Positions 37,203-45,500 of a stretch of DNA of 48,095 nucleotides are shown in pieces (positions within the stretch are counted from its first letter, which is position 1; every line of letters starts with the position of its first letter). The translations under genes were made by a program, and so were the position numbers. Source of the stretch: Bacteroides caecigallinarum. GTDB lineage: Bacteria > Bacteroidota > Bacteroidia > Bacteroidales > Bacteroidaceae. The notes beneath the pieces are model-generated. The model searched no databases and was not told where the DNA came from. It saw only the letters and a list, made by a program, of their open reading frames with translations. The stretch spans positions 1 through 48,095 of the forward strand of contig NZ_JADYTF010000012.1 of NCBI RefSeq assembly GCF_021530995.1, written 5' to 3'.

Positions 37203-37229
37203 TGTGCTATGCTTTTATCCATGTCACGG

Positions 37230-37237
37230 CAAAAATA
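37230..37237 (-). promoter_or_regulatory. Possible -7 element of the second AraC gene
   Basis: The minus strand reads TATTTTTG, matching TAnnTTTG, 27 nt before the AraC ATG. The -33 element is not clear. Confidence 0.38.
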
Positions 37238-37334
37238 AAACTTTTCACTTAATCTTAAAACTCAATAGTGGCATTATCAGTAAAAATGATACAAATGTCC
37301 CACTTATTGTTACTTCACTGTTATCTGGTGCAAG

Positions 37335-37342
37335 TAACTTTG
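37335..37342 (+). promoter_or_regulatory. -7 promoter element of the small gene/reductase operon
   Basis: TAACTTTG is a full -7 match, 23 nt before the ATG at 37366. The nearest TTG upstream (37307-37309) leaves a 25-bp spacer, too long for basal expression, so activation by the divergent AraC protein is plausible. Confidence 0.45.
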
Positions 37343-37365
37343 TGATATCAAAAAAACAGTGAAAA

Positions 37366-37584
37366 ATGGATAGGCAAATCATCATTTCTCCCCAATTATG
37401 TGAAGACGAGGTCGTTTGTTTTATTGCAGACCGTTATCACATTAATCCACAAACACTTTTGCAGCTTTTTCTGATGCAGAATGGAATTATAAAAGATACA
37501 GATAATGTGGAATGTGAACTACAACTAGAAGATAACGAAATAGAAATATTACGTGGTTTGACAGGTTTTGATAATAGTAATTAA
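37366..37584 (+). CDS. Small acidic protein of unknown function
   Basis: This is a 72-residue soluble, acidic protein. It starts 23 nt after a -7 element and ends 16 nt before the aldo/keto reductase gene, so the two are cotranscribed. A short helical region (about 15-45) with FIADRYHINPQTLLQLF faintly recalls small DUF3791-type proteins, but no family was recognised with confidence. There is no signal peptide. It may be a regulator or partner of the reductase; this is inference from position. Confidence 0.68.
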   Translation: MDRQIIISPQLCEDEVVCFIADRYHINPQTLLQLFLMQNGIIKDTDNVECELQLEDNEIEILRGLTGFDNSN

Positions 37585-37597
37585 TAATGATTTATAG

Positions 37598-38728
<1,131 letters not shown>

Positions 38729-38803
38729 TGACGATGCAAGGCTTCGGTATTTTTTAGTTATCATATAATAATCGGTATTTTTTTAAGATTTAAAAGTTAA
38801 AAA

Positions 38804-39277
38804 ATGAAGATATTATTTTGTCGTTTGTTGTTACCTTTATTTATGCTTCTGAGTGTAAAATCCGAAGCACAGGAGAAGAGTATAAATATATGTGATTCTT
38901 ATTATATGGAAAAACAAATTATATGTCACAAATTGCCGATGGAGGCAGACGGCATAGTCCGTCTATCGAAAATAGAGGTATATCCGGAATTCCTTGATGA
39001 ATATATTAAATATGCTGTAGAAGTAGGGGAGATTTCCTTGCTTACTGAACCAGGGGTGTTGACTATGTATGCTGTGAGTGAAAAAGATAATCCTTGCAAG
39101 GTTACCATTCTTGAAACCTATGCAAGTAAAGCCGCTTATGAACAGCATATAGCTTCAGAGCACTTTCAAAAGTACAAGCAAGGAACACTCCACATGGTAA
39201 AAAGTCTTTTACTTTCCGACCAAATACCTCTTAATCCGAATAGTCATATCGATAATGTTATCCGGCGGCTGTATTAA
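38804..39277 (+). CDS. Exported ABM-domain (antibiotic biosynthesis monooxygenase-like) protein
   Basis: This is a 157-residue protein with a signal peptide (about 1-22, ending SEAQ) and a ferredoxin-like ABM domain over about 45-135. LSKIEVYPEFLDEYIKYAVEVG and ILETYASKAAYEQHIASEHFQKY match the helix-strand pattern of the family, which includes quinol monooxygenases and haem-degrading proteins. It lies 75 nt after the reductase on the same strand. Its end overlaps the convergent SDR gene by 4 nt. A role with quinone-like compounds is inferred only. Confidence 0.8.
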   Translation: MKILFCRLLLPLFMLLSVKSEAQEKSINICDSYYMEKQIICHKLPMEADGIVRLSKIEVYPEFLDEYIKYAVEVGEISLLTEPGVLTMYAVSEKDNPCKVTILETYASKAAYEQHIASEHFQKYKQGTLHMVKSLLLSDQIPLNPNSHIDNVIRRLY

Positions 39278-40026
39278 AGTTCCATTTTCCAACCGTTATC
39301 ATTATGATATACCATCAGTCTGCCCATTCCTCCGTCTATCGTGAGGTTTGTTCCGTTGATGAAACTGTTCTTTTCGTCACACAGGAACATAACGGCTCTG
39401 GCAATATCTTCAGGCTCGCCTATGCGCTGTGACGGATGTTGCATGATGTCGGCTTCCGAGTAATTAGGAACTTCTGTATCCTTGTGGAAACGTGCGGTCT
39501 CAATCCATCCTGGAGCAATGGAGTTCACTCTTGCCATACCGCTGAGGCTTACAGCGAGAGCATGAGTAAGTGCTGCTATACCGCCCTTGGCCGCCGTGTA
39601 GCTTTCTGTATCGGCTTGCGACTGGAATGCCCTGCTTGAAGATATGTTGACGATGGACGCACCTTTGGAGAAATGTTCCTTGAATAATACAGTCAGCCAG
39701 TAAGGGGCAGCCACACCGACTTTCTGCACATACATGAAATCTTCGTATGAGCATCCGCTTAATATACCTCCGTTCATCAGACATGCATTGTTTATAAGGA
39801 AGTCAATTCTCTCTTCTTTTGACAATACCCATGCGGCAAAACTTTCCAGTACTTCTTTCTCTGAAATATCCCCTTTGTAGCAGAATATATTTTCGTCAGT
39901 ATAGTGGTAAATGTCTCTGTCTATAACATATACTCTGGCACCTTCTTTACTGAAACTCTCAGCAATACATCTGCCTATACCGGCATTACCTCCGGTTACT
40001 ATACATACTTTGTTGTCGAACTGCAT
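39274..40026 (-). CDS. SDR-family oxidoreductase
   Basis: This is a 250-residue short-chain dehydrogenase/reductase. The NAD(P)-binding motif TGGNAGIG is at about residues 11-18. NNAC, the catalytic serine in NISSSRAF and the YTAAKGG motif (about 151-157) are all present. The C-terminal INGTNLTIDGGMG is typical. It is cytosolic. It starts 15 nt after the outer-membrane protein gene and is probably cotranscribed with it. The substrate is unknown. Confidence 0.93.
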   Translation of the reverse strand: MQFDNKVCIVTGGNAGIGRCIAESFSKEGARVYVIDRDIYHYTDENIFCYKGDISEKEVLESFAAWVLSKEERIDFLINNACLMNGGILSGCSYEDFMYVQKVGVAAPYWLTVLFKEHFSKGASIVNISSSRAFQSQADTESYTAAKGGIAALTHALAVSLSGMARVNSIAPGWIETARFHKDTEVPNYSEADIMQHPSQRIGEPEDIARAVMFLCDEKNSFINGTNLTIDGGMGRLMVYHNDNGWKMEL

Positions 40027-40041
40027 AACTAATATTGAAAT

Positions 40042-40839
40042 TTATCTTCCCGGCATTATTGTAGGGTTGCCGCCCTGATTTTTAAATTTTGCGCTTCTTA
40101 TTATCTCATAAAGAATACCTCCTACGTCAAGTCCTATTTTGGTCTTGTTGAATTTGTAATAAGGTATTGCAATAGGGCGTGTGTCCCATCTTCCTCTCAT
40201 AGGGTCATATATCCTTTCTGCACCAACTTCCATTCCCCATCTATCGTTGAACTCATAGCCTATGGTTCCTCCGAAACTGCTCATTTGAAATCCGTAAGCA
40301 TTTGCAGGAGCGTATGAACCGAAAGCCCTCAAACTTAGTTTCTCATTCGGTTGGTAAATTACTGCTCCAGATGTTCCGAAAACCTGACCGGTACTGAACG
40401 GGAAATTAAACTTGGTAGCATTCAGTCCTGCCTGTATTTCCCAATAATCATTTATATTGTATTGGTACATCAGTGACGCTTCGTTTATTCTTCCAATCCC
40501 GGGCAACGTTGATTGCGAGCCGTAACCATACAGATTGGGAGCCATCATTCCGCCGGTACTGTAATCACCGTAGAACATAGGAGAGGGGTTCGTATAGTAA
40601 GGCATGTAGAACGGGCGGCGCAACTTTATTTCCTGTATTTCCATCTGTTGTATTTCCGTTTCAGCCTTTACTTCAGGCTTTTTCATACCATTGTTGGCAG
40701 GTGATATTTTCGGTATGCCAATACTTTCATCAGTTATGGCTCTCAGGCTGTCCTTTCTCAACTTTGAGTTGTCTTCCTGGGCATAGATACCCGCTGTAAA
40801 GAGGCAAAATGCAGATAGTATGATAATCCTGAATTTCAT
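40042..40839 (-). CDS. Predicted outer-membrane protein of unknown function
   Basis: This is a 265-residue protein with a signal peptide (about 1-20, ending IYAQ), a polar N-terminal region rich in lysine and glutamate (about 21-75) and a beta-rich remainder with many aromatic and glycine residues, as in small outer-membrane barrels. The family was not recognised. It has a good promoter and is the first gene of a two-gene operon with the SDR oxidoreductase, an odd pairing that may be only positional. Confidence 0.75.
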   Translation of the reverse strand: MKFRIIILSAFCLFTAGIYAQEDNSKLRKDSLRAITDESIGIPKISPANNGMKKPEVKAETEIQQMEIQEIKLRRPFYMPYYTNPSPMFYGDYSTGGMMAPNLYGYGSQSTLPGIGRINEASLMYQYNINDYWEIQAGLNATKFNFPFSTGQVFGTSGAVIYQPNEKLSLRAFGSYAPANAYGFQMSSFGGTIGYEFNDRWGMEVGAERIYDPMRGRWDTRPIAIPYYKFNKTKIGLDVGGILYEIIRSAKFKNQGGNPTIMPGR

Positions 40840-40884
40840 ATACAGATGTTTTTTACAAAAGGATATAAAGTCTGTTATTCATAT

Positions 40885-40914
40885 CAAAGTTAGCCAAAGC
40901 TTTAATAATTACAA
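40885..40914 (-). promoter_or_regulatory. Bacteroidetes-type promoter of the outer-membrane protein/SDR operon
   Basis: On the minus strand TTG (40912-40914) and TAACTTTG (40885-40892) are separated by 19 bp, a full match to the consensus. Confidence 0.7.
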
Positions 40915-40970
40915 AGTATCTTCTGTATCTTTATTATTTGTTTTTCGTTTTTTACAAATCAGCCATAGTG

Positions 40971-41023
40971 AATACCGTTTAAACAGCATTTAAATACTGC
41001 TTGAATGGTATTTAAACGGTGTT
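40971..41023. repeat. AT-rich inverted repeat
   Basis: Arms of 13 bp (40971-40983 and 41011-41023) match at 12 positions around a 27-bp centre that itself holds related ATTTAAAT-type pieces. It lies between two minus-strand genes, separate from the terminator next to it. The function is unknown. Confidence 0.7.
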
Positions 41024-41030
41024 TGATAAA

Positions 41031-41063
41031 CAAAAAGTAGCACCCCTGTTGAGAGTGCTACCT
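41031..41063 (-). terminator. Terminator of the exported protein gene
   Basis: GTAGCAC (41037-41043) pairs with GTGCTAC (41055-41061). On the minus strand the stem is followed by five T and a further T-rich run. Confidence 0.85.
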
Positions 41064-41101
41064 TCATAAAAATATTTTTACTTTTCTGTTCCTTTTGAAT
41101 T

Positions 41102-41806
41102 TTATTTTACAATCTTGGTCAGCAAGGTCTTTCCGTAGGCATTGCCTTTTGTATCGTGAGCCTCAGACTTTACGAGCCCTACACCTTTTGCATACCATTC
41201 AGTGATTCTCAATGTAGTAGTCTTCAATACAATCTTTGTACGTTTCAGATATGATATTTTAATACAGTCGAATTTCCCAGCTGTGGTGCTTACAGTTTCA
41301 TTACCCATATATGCAGCCCCTGAAATGTTTATTTCGTTTTTCAGCATATTAAGAATAAGTTTATATGAGCGGTCAGGCATAGATTCACCTGCTTTTGCAT
41401 TGTCCGACAATGTAAAAGAGTTGTCTCCATCGAACTTTCTGTCCTCTTGCAGGGCCGCTTTAGCTGTAGGACCGTACTTATCAGGGTCGGAGTCCGAAGC
41501 TATATAAAGTTCGTACATCAGGTCTTCTGTACAAACGGTATTATTACCATCGTAGCTCCATTGTGTCAGTGAATAGGAAGTGTTGTTTTTTGTCTTGGTA
41601 GTCACTGTCTTGCTGTAATAATCTGCAAAAGTCTTACCGTCTTCACTTGTAACGTTTTTTACAGTGGTAGTTACGTTAGAAATACTCTGGCCCACTTCAT
41701 CATAGTTTACGTAATGCAGTTCCGTACCGTTCTTTGTGCAGAAATACTGTGCTTCAGCCATTCCGCAAATGAGTAATGCACTGACGAATAATGCTATTTT
41801 TTTCAT
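41102..41806 (-). CDS. Exported protein of unknown function, DUF3108/TapB-like
   Basis: This is a 234-residue protein with a signal peptide (about 1-20, ending MAEAQ). The rest is beta-rich. The C-terminal pattern, with KFDCIKISY, ITEWYAKGVGLVKSEAHD and a final strand, recalls DUF3108 or TapB-type periplasmic proteins seen in Bacteroidetes. The assignment is tentative. It is a single-gene unit with its own terminator, and its neighbours give no clue. Confidence 0.75.
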   Translation of the reverse strand: MKKIALFVSALLICGMAEAQYFCTKNGTELHYVNYDEVGQSISNVTTTVKNVTSEDGKTFADYYSKTVTTKTKNNTSYSLTQWSYDGNNTVCTEDLMYELYIASDSDPDKYGPTAKAALQEDRKFDGDNSFTLSDNAKAGESMPDRSYKLILNMLKNEINISGAAYMGNETVSTTAGKFDCIKISYLKRTKIVLKTTTLRITEWYAKGVGLVKSEAHDTKGNAYGKTLLTKIVK

Positions 41807-41996
41807 AATGGAATTGTCTTTTATTTGTTTAATAAATCAAGTTATTTCCAAAAACGATGCGAACTTACAAAAAATAAAATTAATCATCTACAGGTATGAA
41901 AGAAATGTATATAAAAAATGAATATAATGTAAATGTCAGCCGATTAAACCTTGTTTTTGATTTTTACTATCCAACTTCATTTATCACTTTTCCTGT

Positions 41997-42212
41997 TTAC
42001 GCGTTCAAGTAATCCTCTTTCTTCAACTTGTTTTTCAGATACTTCCAGTAGTTCCTGTTCTTGGTATAATCATCTTGGGCATTTAGCACGCCTACAATAT
42101 CTAGTACAGAAAACCACCATTTGGAATTCTTGTCATCCCAAATGGCACGTACTTCTCTGTCATCAAAGAAACGGATGGATATTTTATTTATTTTGGTTAT
42201 AATTAGAATCGT
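41997..42212 (-). pseudogene. Fragment of a Bro-N-domain (antirepressor-like) gene
   Basis: A minus-strand frame of about 70 codons encodes IRFFDDREVRAIWDD, KWWFSVLDIVGVL and YWKYLKNKLKKE, the N-terminal pattern of Bro-N proteins related to phage antirepressors. No proper ATG starts it; the frame opens with ATT after an in-frame stop. It ends in a stop right after the first part of the domain, so most of the usual protein is missing. It is a remnant of a mobile or phage-related gene. Confidence 0.7.
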
Positions 42213-42229
42213 TTATCTGCCTTTCTGTC

Positions 42230-42554
42230 TCATATTCTGAACTGTACTCCACGGTATGACTTTACACGATAACCTACACTGATTATCATGTCAAGGTTAT
42301 AGTAAGCTACTTTATATTTTTTATTGTCAGAGGCAGTTGTTGCAAAAAATGCAACAACTGAGTCCGGATTCACTCTCCGTCTTCGAATACATTATTAATA
42401 TGTCGGGAAATGGTAGATTTGTTTCTCTGGAACAGTTCTGCCATTTGTTCGGCTGTAAGCCAAACCGTATCATTGCATAGAGTAACTTCTATCCTTGATT
42501 TGCCATCCTCCGTCTGGTAGAGAATTATATTTCCATAGTTTTGCTCTCATTCAT
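42230..42554 (-). pseudogene. Decayed RhuM-family gene
   Basis: Minus-strand pieces match the virulence protein RhuM family. One frame reads ILYQTEDGKSRIEV, VWLTAEQMAELFQRNKSTIS and HINNVFEDGE, then stops. After a one-base frame change the match goes on with DSVVAFFATTASDNK and YYNLDMIISVGYRVKS up to QFRI. There a TGA stands where the family has tryptophan. The start ATG at 42554 is also out of frame with the first piece. RhuM genes often sit in restriction or defence loci. This copy is clearly dead. Confidence 0.8.
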
Positions 42555-42565
42555 GGTCGATTCTT

Positions 42566-45500
42566 TTATTTTAATCGGATATTATTTCCAATATACTCAA
42601 TCTTCCCTTGATTTCTCAGTACTTCCAAAGCCTTTTTAAAAGCTGTTTCAACATTTGTTCCACGTCGTGTGAAACCAAGTTTTTTGGCTGCAATCAGTGT
42701 CAGACTGTCTTCGTCAACAGCTACCTGTTCAAATAGCGATTCTTTAATTACATTCAACAACTCTATCTGTGGAATATCTATAATGTCACGATTAGAATTA
42801 GGTCTGTATATCTGATAATTATGACTGTCTGATTTGCTTAACCACATTATTCCATTATCATCTTTATAAAAAGATGGCTCATACATACTAAGAGTTTTCT
42901 GAAGGGTTGGAGTTACTCTTCCACTACCACGCAACGAACAAACTCGTCGGCAAAGAAGCATAAAAGTAATAGGTTGTTCAGTTGAAATAATATTTTTCAT
43001 AAGTGTTTCATCTGATAAACTTATAGCTTCTGCCTTGTTGGTATTATAGCAGATATATTCCCGTGCATTTAGAGAACAATCTTCCAACTTTTCTTGAGAG
43101 ATGTCAAAAGACTTAATCTGAGATCTCTGTTCAGTTTCAGATTCAGAAGAAAGACGTTCTATGATACGATTTATCACTCTTTCTTTATTATTAAACCAAT
43201 CTACACTCCAAACACGCATCACTTGCCAGTTTAATGCCGAAAGGACAGAAGGTTGTACTACCTCGCGGTCGCGTGTAGTATGAGTATCGCGATATCCCTC
43301 ACCGTCCAAAAGAATACCGAGACGATATGTGTCAGCTTTATTTTCATCGCAAATTGCCACATCTACCTTGAATTGTGAGCGACCAATATTTGTTGCTACT
43401 GTATAGCCTCTTTTCTTCAGTTCTGTTGCAATCTGTTCAGCCAGTAGGTTATCATTAAAATACTTGTCATTATGTTGTGAAGATGAAGGCAATGACTGTG
43501 TTTCGGCATATTGTAGAAAATGTTTCAGTCCCTCCACGCCGCGAGCTTTTGAACGACGCAAATCAATATCAGATGATTTCAACGTAGAGAATACATACAT
43601 CTCCTGACGTGCACGGCTTACTGCAACATTAAGACGGCGCTCACCACCTGAATTGTTCAACGGGCCAAAATTCATGGAAATTTTTCCATCTTTATCTGGT
43701 CCATATCCGATAGAGAAAAGTATTACATCTCGTTCATCTCCCTGAACATTCTCCAGATTTTTCACAAAGACGGGTTCATACATTTGCTGAATGATATCCT
43801 GTAAAGTATTGTCTTTTTCCAGTTGTTCCTGCAACAAATCTTCTATCAGACTTTGTTGAACAACACTGAATGCAATCACACCTATACTTTTCTTTTGTAA
43901 TTCTTCGTCTCTAAGTCTGCGGACGATTTCTTCTACAATTACTTTTGCTTCTGTCAGATTGCAACGTTTTCCGCCTTTGTCATAATAACCCGAAACGTGA
44001 ACATAATGTACTTTGGTATGCTGGTCATCAATAGAGGGGAATGTAATCAGAGAACCATCATAATACTCGTTATTCGAAAAAGCAATCAAACTTTCGTGAC
44101 GTGAACGGTAATGCCATGAGAGCTGTAAGGATGGAATCTCAAGAGTTCGACAATCTTCAAGAATACTTTCCATGTCATCAATGCATGCTTCTTCAATATC
44201 TACATTAGTAGAAGAGAAGAAACTGGTTGGCGGCATCTGCTTGGGGTCACCTACTACGACAAGTGATTTTCCACGGGCTATTGCACCAACCGCTTCGCTT
44301 GTTGGCATCTGGGAAGCTTCATCAAATATTACTAAATCGAATTTATCCTGACAGAGATTAATATATTGTGCTACACTCATCGGACTCATCAGCATACACG
44401 GACACAAACGTGGTAGTAAGGTCGGTATTTGTTCAAATAAATCGCGTAAGGATAATCCACGTCCCCCATTACTGATATTGCGATTGAGTAAACCTATTTC
44501 ACTACCACTGCTCGCATTGTCGATAACACGCGGTATTCTGGTCGCTAATTTAGCATAAAGTTCTTTTTGTGTGAGTAATTGGAATTCATCTGTCATGCGT
44601 TTATAGGTAGCTACTTTGTCGTCAAAAAGCATACCTTCGAATGTAGCTAAAATTTCTGATTTACGGATTTTTTCTTCTGCTTTATATTGGAATAAAGCTT
44701 TTAGATAGGTATTGCGCACAACAGTTGTATCCATACTTTGTGTTTGCATGACTTTAACCACACACTCCAGTCCATTCACTTTAAGTTCATTACAAAATTC
44801 AGACCAATGAAGCCAGTCGCGCATCAGGGCAGAATTTTCTGCCCATCGTTTCATTTTGCCCATGGCAGTTTCGATGATACTGTTTTCCGGCATTTCATCT
44901 GTTGGTGTTTCAATATCAAAGTATTGCTTCAGAATTTGTCTGATTTGTTCTATTTCCTCATGCTGTTTTTGATAAATGGCAAACTGGTTTATTAGTGAAT
45001 CAACTTCTTGCTCCCTAATGTATTGGTTGTATTGTTTCAAACGCCTAAGGAAACTGCGTTTGGCAAAGAAACGTGGTATGAACCATTTAGCTTTGATTTC
45101 ACGCCATGAAATACGTAGCTCTTCGGCATTTTCATTAAAGAATTCTAAAGAGTTGTCACGTAATAGCAGTTCATACAGTTCTTTTGTATGAGATAATTCA
45201 TGACTTTTCGACATCAGTACCTTCAGTACCTGTATTTTTTTATGAAGGTTCATGACTGTTTCTTCACTATGCTGTAACATATCCCGATTAATCTGGAATC
45301 CATTCAACGGGTGACATGATGGATGTCCTATCAATTTGACAACCGTATCAAAGCGTGTTCCTAGTAAATTCTCAACTCCTTTTATACCTTCTTTGGTTAG
45401 TAGTGAGTCCAGTGAAGAATTAAAACTGAAATTGTTCATAGGAGCAACGGATAAAGCTTCATATCGCAAGATGCAATCATAGAGAGATAATCCGTCTTTA

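Noticed and set aside
41951-42202. 83-codon plus-strand frame
   Set aside because: The opposite strand carries the recognisable Bro-N fragment; the plus frame is a shadow.
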